Positions 22,015-29,841 of a DNA stretch of 64,000 bases are shown in pieces. The position numbers and the translations under genes are program-made. Location: the NCBI GenBank assembly GCA_023014365.1, contig JAEBUN010000045.1, positions 1-64,000 on the forward strand. The letters run 5' to 3'. This DNA comes from Lepiota brunneoincarnata. Lineage: Eukaryota > Basidiomycota > Agaricomycetes > Agaricales > Agaricaceae. Under the pieces are notes generated by a model. That model did not search any database. It was not told the DNA's origin and was given only the letters and a program-made list of their open reading frames with translations. Every line of letters starts with the position of its first letter. Position 1 is the first letter of the stretch.

Positions 22015-22636
22015 TAGAAGCAGATATAGCTTGTACAACACTTGATGGTTGGTTACTCGTATCCACCATGGGAGGGTTGGAAGGTTGGGTGGCGGTCCCG
22101 ATAGGTAGGATAGGGCAGTCCTGACTTCCGCTTCCATTGCTCGGGCTTGGGATCGGACTCTCGAACGGGAATTCGGTGAGAGCGGTTGATAGCATGGCAG
22201 AAATGGTATTGCGGTCCTGTTCCTCTGTTGTGCTAGAAAGAATAGTGGCGCATAGTTCTTTGAATTCTGTTGCTCGGTCGTGGACGAGGCGCTTGTGATA
22301 CAGAAGAGCAGTAAATGTCTTCCAGCAGGTGTCGACCAGGGGTACCATCGCTGGACTGCGTTTAAGATGGGTTCCGGTAATATGAAAGGGAACTTCGTGT
22401 AGAAGGATGGATCGTATCTCGGGTTGGTTGGAGGGAAGGAAGGTATGCCGGATGATATAAGGACTGTTGGTCCTGTCTGGTTGGTTGTCAGCGGTATCGG
22501 TGGCAGGGTTAGGTTGGCTATTTCCTTCGACGCGGTTCGCCAGGGATATGATTCTTTCCCGGATGAGAAGGCGTCCATCGTTGTCTGGCTCTGGGAGGTC
22601 TGGAGTGGTTGCTCGAGTGTTGGGTGGTTGGGTCAT
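21422..22636 (-). CDS. ORF3 of element B: post-pol zinc-knuckle protein (404 aa)
   Basis: Starts at ATG 22,636 inside the end of pol (pol stop at 22,518) and runs 404 codons. The N-terminal half has a helical segment (MVPLVDTCWKTFTALLYHKR ... AMLSTALTEFPFE). At about residues 227-262 lie two knuckles: C-x2-C-x4-H-x4-C (CNCCRRFGHIKAGC) and C-x2-C-x6-H-x4-C (CRYCRKIAPGHYEKHC). The basic, proline-rich tail ends SNITGEPVGLY, shared with element A's ORF3. Element C has an equally long 404-codon frame with several stops. Nucleic-acid binding is inferred; translation would need a separate initiation or reinitiation after pol. Confidence 0.7.
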   Translation of the reverse strand: MTQPPNTRATTPDLPEPDNDGRLLIRERIISLANRVEGNSQPNPATDTADNQPDRTNSPYIIRHTFLPSNQPEIRSILLHEVPFHITGTHLKRSPAMVPLVDTCWKTFTALLYHKRLVHDRATEFKELCATILSSTTEEQDRNTISAMLSTALTEFPFESPIPSPSNGSGSQDCPILPIGTATQPSNPPMVDTSNQPSSVVQAISASNDAPIGTTTAHLSTTRTRCNCCRRFGHIKAGCPRYQCRYCRKIAPGHYEKHCERNPYQHQPASMVPGLYRRPRGIPSRARSLTRETTNNNIRHIVASTEQRPASARPLRTRIQNPPVVIPTTNATTTSVSGSHRLPESILRHTRHHSLQRTHRHRPHPRPAIPRPPSYRSDSPEPDPYFDWDPIAESNITGEPVGLY

Positions 22637-25600
22637 TGGTGGGGTTGTCTAGTTTGTGGGCCCTTTTATATTCTTCAATGACTTCCTTGGCGTTCTCCAG
22701 GTTTGCTTCTGGCTCCCAGGAATCCTCGGTGGGAAGGTATCCTTTCCATCTGACTAGGAATTGATACTTGTTCCGGAATTTTCTGTGGCGCAGTATTGAC
22801 TCGACCTCGTATTCTTCTTCTCCATTTACAAGGTCGGGTGGTGGGGCTGTGTTGTATTCCCCATGTGTGTCGTTCTCTTCTGCAGGCATTAGGAGGCTCG
22901 CGTGAAACTTGTTGTGGATCTTCCATTTGATGGGTAATTTTAGTTCGTAGGTTACAGGTCCGAGTTTTCTTGTTATGGTGAAGGGACCTTCTCGGCGTTG
23001 GGCCAGTTTCTTTGAGGCGTACTGAATTGGGAGGTTGCGGTTGTCGAGCCAAACCTTCTGTCCAACTTTTAGATTGATATCTGGCCGGTTATATCTTGCA
23101 GCCATTTTTAGTCTGGCTTGTTCATGCGCAGCTTGGGCTTCTTGGCGTATTTTGGCGAGGTATTTAAACTTCTCTCCTATTGCTGGAATGTTCGTTGGCT
23201 CCTCGGAGGTCGGAAATCCTTTGGGGCTTGATCCATAGAGGAGTTCAAATGGGGTATGTTGGTGTTCGGCATGTGTTTTCGAGTTGTGGACATATTCCAG
23301 GAGTGGGAGTGCCTTTACCCATTTGTTCGGGTTCGATGAGCAATAGATGCCAAGGTAGAGTTCTATTTCTTGATTGAATCGCTCTGTTTGTCCGTCTGTC
23401 TGGGGGTGGTAGGCGGTAGAGAGTGCTTGTTCGATTCCGAGTTGTTTGTAGAATTCTTTCATGGATTTGGCAGCGAATCTGGGGTCACGATCACTGAGAA
23501 CTTTCTCGGGAAGGCCAAATCTAGAGAATAGCCGTTTGATAAGAATTTCGGCGATCTTGTCCGCGTTGGCTGTTTTCGCAGTAGGTTCTAGAATTATCCC
23601 CTTCGTAAGCTGGTCGACCACGACCAGTATAGAATCATGGGGTCCGTCCGGGGGTAGGTCTGTGATAAGATCCATCGAGATGTTCGAGAATGGACGGGTA
23701 GAACGGGGTCCAGGGATAGGTTGAAGCGGTGGTTTTAAGGGGTGGCGATTGATCTTGTATTGTTGGCAAGCACCACATCCTTTGACGTAGTTTTTGACAA
23801 ATGATCGCATCCCGGGCCAGTAGGCGTATTCCTGGAGTTTTCTAGTTGTTTCTGCGATTCCAGGGTGTCCTGCGGTAGGTGAGTCATGTACTCTTTGCAG
23901 TAAGCGGCGTCTGAGGTGTAGATCTTGTGGTATAAATAGCTTTCCTTGAATGCGTGGGTGTCCTGAGTCGTCTTCTTGGGCGATGTCGGTCTGTTTCTTC
24001 TTCTTCCACAGCTCTTTTATTTCCTTTTTAGTGTTTTCGTCGATAATGTGGATATGTTGTGGCTGTTCTGGGGTGAAGAATTTGTCAGGGAGTGCAACGA
24101 CCTGTTTGTTGTCTCTTGTCTTGGGTTCATGATCGGGTCGTCTGGAAAGGGCATCTGCTGGTCCATTTTTCTTTCCAGGGATATGTCGGATTTCGATGTC
24201 AAATCGTTGCATGTAGGCGATCCATCGGGCTTGTCTTCTGCTGAGGTCTTCAGGTTTTCTCCAGCGGCGAAGGTTGTCGTGATCTGACCATACAATGGTC
24301 TTGTGTGATGATCCTTCTATGTGGTGGCGCCATTCTTTGAGTGCTCGGATAATGGCGAAGAGTTCCTGTTCAGAGCAATGATAGTTGCGTTCGGCTGGTG
24401 AGAATCCTTTCGAGAAGTATGCGACTGGGTGTTTAACTCCATTGTTGTCGCGTTGAAGTAGGACTGCTCCTGATGCAAATAGTGATGCGTCGCATTCGAT
24501 CTCGAAGGGTTTGTCTCGGTCGGGGACCATTAATACCGGTTCGCTTTGGAATTTTCTCTTGAGGGTATCGAAGGCATTCTGGCATTCTTCTGTCCATTCG
24601 AATTTCTTGGTTTTGGACATTAGGGCATTGAGAGGTTTTGCCCATGTGGCGTATTGGTGTATGAATTTTCGGTAGAAGTTGCAAAATCCTATGAATTTTC
24701 GTACGTCGCGTGGGGTAGTTGGTGTTGGCCATTCAGCGATGCCTTTGAGCTTTGCTGGGTCCATCGAAACTGAGTCGGGAGTGATAATGACTCCTAGATA
24801 TTCGAGTCGTTGTCGTTCGAATTCGCATTTCTCGGTTTTGAGGTATAAATCGTTGTCCTTGAGTATCTTGAGTACTTCTCTTGTGAGGCGTCGAAGTTCT
24901 TGTTTTGTTTTTGCGTGAATGAGGATGTCGTCCATGTAAACGATTACTCCTCCATTGTCGATGAGTTTTCGGAATAATGAGTCCATCATGGTTTGGAATG
25001 TTGCTGGGGAGTTACACATTCCAAAGAACATAACCGTGGGTTCGAATAGTCCTCGGGGTGTCCTGAAGGCTCCTTTCCATTCATCTCCTTTGCGTATGCG
25101 GATGTTGTTGTATCCTGCTCGTACGTCGAGTTTGGTAAAGTATTTTGATCCTCGAAGTTTGTCGAGAATGTGAGAGATGAGGGGAAGGTTGTACGCATTT
25201 TTGACGGTATGCTCGTTGAGGTACCTGTAGTCTTGACAGGGGCGTAGCTTTCCGTCTTTCTTTCCTACGAAGAAGAAAGGTGATGCCATTGGCGATTCGG
25301 ATGGTCGAATGTATCCCTTTTGAAGGTTTTCTTCTAGGAACGTGTCTAGTTCCTTTTCTTCATTGAGGGAGAGTCGGTAGGACTTCATGGCAATTGGTTT
25401 GAATGATTCCTTGAGTTCAATTTTGTGATCCCATGGTCGTTGTGGGGGGAATCGTTCGGCTTGTTTCTTGCTAAATACTGGGAGGTATTCGTGGAATTCC
25501 GTGGGTACGACTTTTCTTGGGTCGTCGTTTTTCTTTTCTCCGTGTTGTACGGCAAGGAATTGTGATGCTGAGGCTTTGAAGTTGATTTCTTCGAAGCTTG

Positions 25601-26186
25601 TGGGCTCTAGGGTGGAGATGTGGTTGAGTTGGTCGTTATAGATCCAGTCAGGTTCCATGGATTGGATGAGTTCTCGGAATATAGTGTTGTCCCAACGTTC
25701 GTTTCTCCAGCGTAGTTGTTTGGCATCCCAGTCGATGTCTGGGTTGTGCTCTGCAAGCCAAGGGAATCCAAGGATGAGTCTTGGGCTTCCGAGGGAGACT
25801 ACTTTTGGTTTGATCTCCATATTCTTCCCGTTAACCGTTAGGTTGAGGGTCGTGTAGTGGGTGGCTGTTCCATTTTCGTTAACAGATCCATCGGCATTTC
25901 GTACTTCGATGGGTCGATCGAGGGGTGTCGTTTTGAATGAATGTTGTTTGACCATTCCGGGGTCGATGAAGTTTCCTGCTGCTCCTGAGTCGAGTAGAGC
26001 GAGTAGTTCCACGCTTTCGGGTCCTTCCTTAGTGAACTTGTGTTTTCGGATTCGACAGGGTAGATGTATTACGCGTGCTGACGATTCCTGTAACTTTACA
26101 ACATTAATATCATTTTGTGAATAGGAAAGGGAAGGAGGTCTTTGTGGAGGGCTAGACGTGGTGGCTAGTCTCCTTAGGCAAAATCC
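22518..26186 (-). CDS. pol: Pol of element B (PR-RT-RH-IN-chromodomain), intact
   Basis: Read from the GGATTTT at 26,186-26,180 this is 1,222 codons; the first ATG is at 26,012 (MELLALLDSG). In order: aspartic protease (LLDSGAAGNFI), RT with [18 protein letters not shown] and YMDD (in VIVYMDDILIHAKT), RNase H (FEIECDASLFASGAV, SEQELFAII, WSDHDNLRRW), integrase zinc domain HHCC (HDSPTAGHPG ... CGACQQY), DDE core (MDLITDL, SDRDPRF, TDGQTERFNQE), and a GPY-like region. A canonical chromodomain closes it (EEYEVESILRHRKFRNKYQF, LVRWKGYLPTEDSWEPE). The chromodomain probably directs integration to marked chromatin. No stops or frameshifts seen. Confidence 0.93.
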   Translation of the reverse strand, partial: GFCLRRLATTSSPPQRPPSLSYSQNDINVVKLQESSARVIHLPCRIRKHKFTKEGPESVELLALLDSGAAGNFIDPGMVKQHSFKTTPLDRPIEVRNADGSVNENGTATHYTTLNLTVNGKNMEIKPKVVSLGSPRLILGFPWLAEHNPDIDWDAKQLRWRNERWDNTIFRELIQSMEPDWIYNDQLNHISTLEPTSFEEINFKASASQFLAVQHGEKKNDDPRKVVPTEFHEYLPVFSKKQAERFPPQRPWDHKIELKESFKPIAMKSYRLSLNEEKELDTFLEENLQKGYIRPSESPMASPFFFVGKKDGKLRPCQDYRYLNEHTVKNAYNLPLISHILDKLRGSKYFTKLDVRAGYNNIRIRKGDEWKGAFRTPRGLFEPTVMFFGMCNSPATFQTMMDSLFRKLIDNGGVIVYMDDILIHAKTKQELRRLTREVLKILKDNDLYLKTEKCEFERQRLEYLGVIITPDSVSMDPAKLKGIAEWPTPTTPRDVRKFIGFCNFYRKFIHQYATWAKPLNALMSKTKKFEWTEECQNAFDTLKRKFQSEPVLMVPDRDKPFEIECDASLFASGAVLLQRDNNGVKHPVAYFSKGFSPAERNYHCSEQELFAIIRALKEWRHHIEGSSHKTIVWSDHDNLRRWRKPEDLSRRQARWIAYMQRFDIEIRHIPGKKNGPADALSRRPDHEPKTRDNKQVVALPDKFFTPEQPQHIHIIDENTKKEIKELWKKKKQTDIAQEDDSGHPRIQGKLFIPQDLHLRRRLLQRVHDSPTAGHPGIAETTRKLQEYAYWPGMRSFVKNYVKGCGACQQYKINRHPLKPPLQPIPGPRSTRPFSNISMDLITDLPPDGPHDSILVVVDQLTKGIILEPTAKTANADKIAEILIKRLFSRFGLPEKVLSDRDPRFAAKSMKEFYKQLGIEQALSTAYHPQTDGQTERFNQEIELYLGIYCSSNPNKWVKALPLLEYVHNSKTHAEHQHTPFELLYGSSPKGFPTSEEPTNIPAIGEKFKYLAKIRQEAQAAHEQARLKMAARYNRPDINLKVGQKVWLDNRNLPIQYASKKLAQRREGPFTITRKLGPVTYELKLPIKWKIHNKFHASLLMPAEENDTHGEYNTAPPPDLVNGEEEYEVESILRHRKFRNKYQFLVRWKGYLPTEDSWEPEANLENAKEVIEEYKRAHKLDNPTNDPTTQHSSNHSRPPRARQRWTPSHPGKNHIPGEPRRRK

Positions 26187-27298
26187 TTAACCAGAGGGGC
26201 GTCTGGGTGGTTGGATTCGTTTGCAAAGTGTTCGTAGATGTCCTCGACTTCTTCGTCGGTTGCATCTTCTAGTATGTTGTATAGGGAATTCTTCTTCCTA
26301 TAACTTGCTTGTCTTCTTCTGGATATCGCATTTGACCGGTTTCTGGCATCCAAATTGCGGGGTAATTCGGATCGGCGATATATTGTCTTCTTGGTGGGGC
26401 ATTCGCGGGCAAAGTGTCCAGTCTTGCGGCAGTTGAAGCATCTCCTTTCTTTGAGATCCTTTCTTTGGGCGTCCGTGAGGATTGCATTGAGGGCTTCGCG
26501 GGTGCGTTCTTGTACCAACTGGTGGAGTCTGTCTTCTTCGGTCTCCTCGTCTTCATCAGCTTCCTCGGCGAGTAGATCTGGCTCGTCCTCAAAGTCGAGG
26601 TTGTAGACTGCTTCGGCGAGTTGGTCAATATCCATTGCATTAGGGTCTGTTGCTTGATAGGGCAGTGGGACACGGCGCGTAAAAGCATTTCTTTTCCCTT
26701 TAAATGGGCGAGTGCGCGAAGTCGTTGGAAACGAGGGAGTTCCTCGAGTTTGCATATAGTCGCGTTGAGTTTGTAGTATTTGATATGCTGTTCGAGCTTG
26801 TTTGAACCAGTCGCTGAGTTTGTTTCCTGGATTGAGGCTAATTGTCTTGATTGCGACGGGGCGATCCAGCCCGTTCTTGAAATAGTTGACCGCCGCCACT
26901 CCATCTCCAAGGTCGGCCTGATAGGCGAGTATCTGGAACTGGGATATGTAATCATCGATATATCGTCCATTCTGTTTGAGGTGGCGGATTCTGTCCATTG
27001 CATCGGCGGGGACATTGTTTGGGGCGAAGGATGTATCGAGTCCTTCGAGAAATTTCTTCCATGTCGGAAGGGTCTGGCTTCCATCAAGTTCTTTGTTTGA
27101 TTCCAAGAATGCTCCTCTCCATGTTGCGGCGGGGCCGGTGGACATGTATGAAAGGGCGAATTGTATCTTGGTCTTGTCATCAGAAAAGGCTCCTGGCTTT
27201 GCATCGATGTATAGTTGTACTGCATCCTTCCAGAGGCGGAAGTAGTCGGTCTCTCCATTAAAGGTTGGGGGTGTATTGATTTTTGCGGAGGAGGCCAT
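26174..27298 (-). CDS. gag: Gag of element B (374 aa)
   Basis: Capsid-nucleocapsid protein starting MASSAKINTPPTFNGETDYF. The retrotransposon Gag core reads LWKDAVQLYIDAKPG, FALSYMSTGPAATWRGAF, then WKKFLEGLDTSFAPNN and DDYISQFQILAYQADLGDG. A CCHC knuckle CFNCRKTGHFAREC lies near residues 289-302. It ends APLVKDFA. The frame is open upstream of this ATG (Ser/Pro-rich SPLGSPVHSPPRSSSPVQSE), so a longer N-terminus made by splicing or shifting is possible. Confidence 0.88.
   Translation of the reverse strand: MASSAKINTPPTFNGETDYFRLWKDAVQLYIDAKPGAFSDDKTKIQFALSYMSTGPAATWRGAFLESNKELDGSQTLPTWKKFLEGLDTSFAPNNVPADAMDRIRHLKQNGRYIDDYISQFQILAYQADLGDGVAAVNYFKNGLDRPVAIKTISLNPGNKLSDWFKQARTAYQILQTQRDYMQTRGTPSFPTTSRTRPFKGKRNAFTRRVPLPYQATDPNAMDIDQLAEAVYNLDFEDEPDLLAEEADEDEETEEDRLHQLVQERTREALNAILTDAQRKDLKERRCFNCRKTGHFARECPTKKTIYRRSELPRNLDARNRSNAISRRRQASYRKKNSLYNILEDATDEEVEDIYEHFANESNHPDAPLVKDFA
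26180..26186 (-). promoter_or_regulatory. Putative -1 frameshift slip site GGATTTT (element B)
   Basis: In gag phase it reads G GAT TTT GCC TAA. The pol frame (-1) has a TAA only nine bases upstream of the slip, so the shift must happen in this short window between that TAA and the gag stop. This pins the frameshift to the heptamer. Element C has the same context at 36,360-36,366. Confidence 0.65.
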
Positions 27299-28035
27299 AT
27301 TGTTAATGTCAGAGGTTGTGGATTCCTCGTCGGAAGTGTGAATAGACCCGGTAGTGGGGCTAACTTCGGATGATTCGGATTGTACAGGGGAACTGGATCG
27401 AGGCGGTGAGTGTACCGGTGATCCAAGTGGTGATGTGAGGGGTGAGAATGTTCTTGGGGGTTTCTGTTGCGAAGTGTTGTCGCTAGTTCTTGTACTTGTT
27501 GAGGGTTGAGGACCGGAGGATGGGGTAGATGTTCTATGAATCGGCTCCCCGAGCTTTGAGCGGGTAGAGGTGGCAGTTCTTTCAGGTGGTGGTTGTTTAG
27601 GTAGGGATTGAAGAACTGATGCTGGGGGTGCTGGGTATCCTGGGTCTTCTGTTCGACGTTGAACTCTCTCGGTAGGTTGTGTAGGGTACGGTGCGGAACC
27701 AGAGGGTGAACGAGTGAGGGGTATAGGTTTTGTTTTCTTTTTAGGGTCCGTGGTGGAGGGGGTGTGAAGTCGGGTTCGGAGTCGGTTGTCGACCAGTCAG
27801 AACTGTTGGATTCTTCGTAGTCGGTGGCAAGGGGGTCGTTTCGGTTTGTAGACAGGGTGAAGAGGGAAGAAGTCGAAGGTGAAGGTGAGGGTGAATAAAC
27901 AACGCTTGCGGGTGCGTTATCCCAATCGACGCTTGAAGGTGCGGATGACCTGTATACAACGCTTACGGGTGCGTTATCCCAATCAACACTTAAAGGTGTG
28001 GATGACCTATCAACGCTTTCGGTGCGTCTGACCAA
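26269..28035 (-). CDS. Leader ORF of element B, overlapping gag
   Basis: A 588-codon open frame. Only the part upstream of gag (28,035-27,299, about 245 codons) looks informative: tandem SVDWDNAPxSVVY repeats, then SNSSDWSTTDSEPDFTPPPP, KRKQNLYPSLVHPLVPH, REFNVEQKTQDTQHPQHQFF. Within gag it is a shadow. The same leader is conserved in element C (33,841 onward) apart from the repeats. It could be an N-terminal extension of Gag joined by a frameshift or intron, a separate small protein, or untranslated leader. Confidence 0.35.
   Translation of the reverse strand: MVRRTESVDRSSTPLSVDWDNAPVSVVYRSSAPSSVDWDNAPASVVYSPSPSPSTSSLFTLSTNRNDPLATDYEESNSSDWSTTDSEPDFTPPPPRTLKRKQNLYPSLVHPLVPHRTLHNLPREFNVEQKTQDTQHPQHQFFNPYLNNHHLKELPPLPAQSSGSRFIEHLPHPPVLNPQQVQELATTLRNRNPQEHSHPSHHHLDHRYTHRLDPVPLYNPNHPKLAPLPGLFTLPTRNPQPLTLTIWPPPQKSIHPQPLMERPTTSASGRMQYNYTSMQSQEPFLMTRPRYNSPFHTCPPAPPQHGEEHSWNQTKNLMEARPFRHGRNFSKDSIHPSPQTMSPPMQWTESATSNRMDDISMITYPSSRYSPIRPTLEMEWRRSTISRTGWIAPSQSRQLASIQETNSATGSNKLEQHIKYYKLNATICKLEELPRFQRLRALAHLKGKEMLLRAVSHCPIKQQTLMQWILTNSPKQSTTSTLRTSQIYSPRKLMKTRRPKKTDSTSWYKNAPAKPSMQSSRTPKERISKKGDASTAARLDTLPANAPPRRQYIADPNYPAIWMPETGQMRYPEEDKQVIGRRIPYTTY
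27899..28017 (-). repeat. 60-bp tandem duplication in B's leader
   Basis: Two copies of a unit starting CAACGCTTRCGGGTGCGTTA lie at 27,899 and 27,959, with the start of a third. The unit length keeps the leader frame (SVDWDNAP repeats). Element C lacks it. Confidence 0.7.
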
Positions 28036-28211
28036 GGGTGCAGAGGGTATGGTGGCCTGCTCTACGGGGGTGTATCACCGGACAGCGACAAGGCGTGTCG
28101 TCAGATACGGTTGGCACTCGGATAGCGATAAAGCGTATCGTCTGCCGGTGTGGAAGGGTAGCGACAAGGCGTACCGATACCACGGGGTGTACGATGGAGG
28201 TTGTCCAAAGG

Positions 28212-28223
28212 AAGCTTTAATCT
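28212..28223 (-). promoter_or_regulatory. Putative self-primer binding site of element B
   Basis: Two bases after the 5' LTR (element orientation) comes AGATTAAAGCTT. Its exact reverse complement, AAGCTTTAATCT, lies in the LTR itself at 28,406-28,395, about 35 bases after the start of a TATATAAGG box and so near the expected 5' end of the RNA. No TGG-starting tRNA-type site is seen at this position. This is the layout of Tf1-like self-priming. Confidence 0.6.
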
Positions 28224-28225
28224 AA

Positions 28226-28923
28226 TGTTATGATCCGTGCTCCTTCTGTATCCGAGGATAACTGGAGACGGCCTTCAATCACTCTACAAGGTGTCCGAGA
28301 TGGTTGGCCTTATAGAGCTTAGTGGATCGCGCTCAATGAGATAACGAGGGAAGACGCCAAGTTAAGGCAGAGAGGTAAACGACCGCTGTTAACAAGATTA
28401 AAGCTTGAGGCTTTAATCTCTACTTGTACAGGCCTTATATACCTATGAGATGCTATATACTCGTTATAGGTTACTTGGCTGTTCTACTGGTCGTGCGCAG
28501 TCCTGACCATGATGCACATCCTGGCTGATGGCATCCTAGCGTTATTTATATTACAATGAGTCAGTACTCTCGCTACTGCTGTGCGATGTTCCATCGCTTT
28601 CCTCTGACTCATAATCTCCTTCTCCCGATTGTATCTCCATGGAGTCTTCTCCATTCTCGCTCTCCATTCTCTCGGTGCTTCCATCCGTATCGGAGGTTGG
28701 ATCGGTTGATCCATGGTTATCTTCCTCGTCCTCGGGGTATTCCAGTATATCCTCCAAGGTTATCTCCATTCCTGCTTCTCTCGCCAGGTCCTGCATGGCG
28801 GTGTAGTATTCCCCTTCCTCGTCTTCGTATTCTTGTGCCCGTAGTTGGTCTGTAGTCTCCTGTACCCATCTTGTAAAGTCGAACAGTAATTCTTGTTCCT
28901 CCCGGTTTGGACTGTTCATAACA
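28226..28923 (-). repeat. 5' LTR of element B (698 bp) with TATA box and hairpin
   Basis: Same ends as the 3' LTR. In element orientation a TATATAAGG box (28,441-28,433) is followed by a perfect 10-bp hairpin with 5-base loop (28,419-28,395), the likely R region. The ORF4 tail is also present here (28,923-28,551) without its upstream part. Confidence 0.9.
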
Positions 28924-28928
28924 TTATG

Positions 28929-29307
28929 TTTCAATACCATCAGAACCATTCTAAGAGAACATTCTCACCAGGACATTAGCTAATCCCTAAATTCTCTTGT
29001 CAAGATTCACTCCAGGACCTGTTACTATGGCTAGGTACCAGCTGAATGACATAGGCATTACAACTTGTCCAGGGCAAAGACAGAGAAATGGGTCTTTTGT
29101 ACAGTCATGAGTATCTTAACTAATATTAGTTAACACAGTATCAGATACAATGCTTGGATACATTCATACCAGAGTTGTTCTTCCATAACCTTACCACTAA
29201 TAAGTTAGTCAACATCACTTTTACTTGTCTGGGTATTCTGGTTCAGTTTCTGAGATGTCTGCCTTCACATATTTTAGATAGTATTCTAATCTCTCATACC
29301 CAGTGTC
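28929..29307. other. Short stretch between elements B and D
   Basis: No gene seen. Continues the block at 19,321-20,681 (joined across B at TTATG) and is itself cut by D at GTGTC. Confidence 0.45.
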
Positions 29308-29729
29308 TGTAAGGGGAACTCCAGGTCATTGCTCACAACTGCAGATTCGGAATTCTGATTCCCCAACTCCCAATGCTCAGAAATCTGATTTCCAGCCCTC
29401 CTGCACTTGGAAATCTGATCCCCAGCCTCCCAATGCTCAGAAATCCAATTTCCAGCCCCCCTGCACCCGGAAATCTGTCCCCCAACACCCCTCCAATGCA
29501 GATGCAAACCCTCACTGGCATGCATGACCCTATCCTAAGTCCATTCCTGGCTATACATACTTTAGGCATCCCTAACACCTCACAGCCATTTATGTAGAGT
29601 AGATTACTCAACTTGGACCTTACGGCAGGTAGTATAAGTAGTGTAGGTGAGCTTGGAGAAACCTTACTTGATTCTCTAAGGTTTCTCCCTGCTCAGCCGA
29701 TGCAACATGGTAACCAGGTCACCCTTACA
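29308..29729 (+). repeat. 5' LTR of element D (422 bp)
   Basis: Ends TGTAAGGG and CCCTTACA form an 8-bp perfect inverted repeat. It contains tandem units with AAATCTGATTTCCAGCC-type sequence. An 11-bp stem (GAGAAACCTTA / TAAGGTTTCTC, 29,656-29,687) encloses the segment ACTTGATTCT that pairs with the putative primer site. Confidence 0.88.
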
Positions 29730-29731
29730 GA

Positions 29732-29741
29732 AGAATCAAGT
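29732..29741 (+). promoter_or_regulatory. Putative self-primer binding site of element D
   Basis: AGAATCAAGT starts two bases after the LTR end and is exactly complementary to ACTTGATTCT in the LTR at 29,666-29,675, inside the hairpin. The offset is the same as in element B, although the sequence is unrelated. Confidence 0.55.
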
Positions 29742-29841
29742 CTATTCCCAGAGGACTGGCTGTTGACAATGCCTGGACAAGTCATACCACTTCTCCCGTG
29801 CCAACTACACCCTTCCTCTACCTCCCAGTGCCCTTGCCATC

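Larger units (their letters stand above)
20682..28923 (-). mobile_element. Element B: full-length, apparently intact Ty3/gypsy chromovirus
   Basis: Two 698-bp LTRs flank the coding region, with TTATG at 20,677-20,681 and 28,924-28,928 as target duplication. I count three differences between the LTRs by eye, so insertion was recent. In element order: 5' LTR (28,923-28,226), a self-complementary primer site, a leader ORF, gag, pol in the -1 frame, a zinc-knuckle ORF3, and an acidic ORF4 that ends inside the 3' LTR. No premature stop was found in gag, pol, ORF3 or ORF4. The chromodomain and likely self-priming place it near the Tf1/sushi chromoviruses. Confidence 0.93.

Noticed and set aside
28212..28223. 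tRNA-primed primer site
   Set aside because: No TGG start, as expected for pairing to a tRNA CCA end, and an exact 12-base match to the LTR explains the site better. A tRNA search was not possible.
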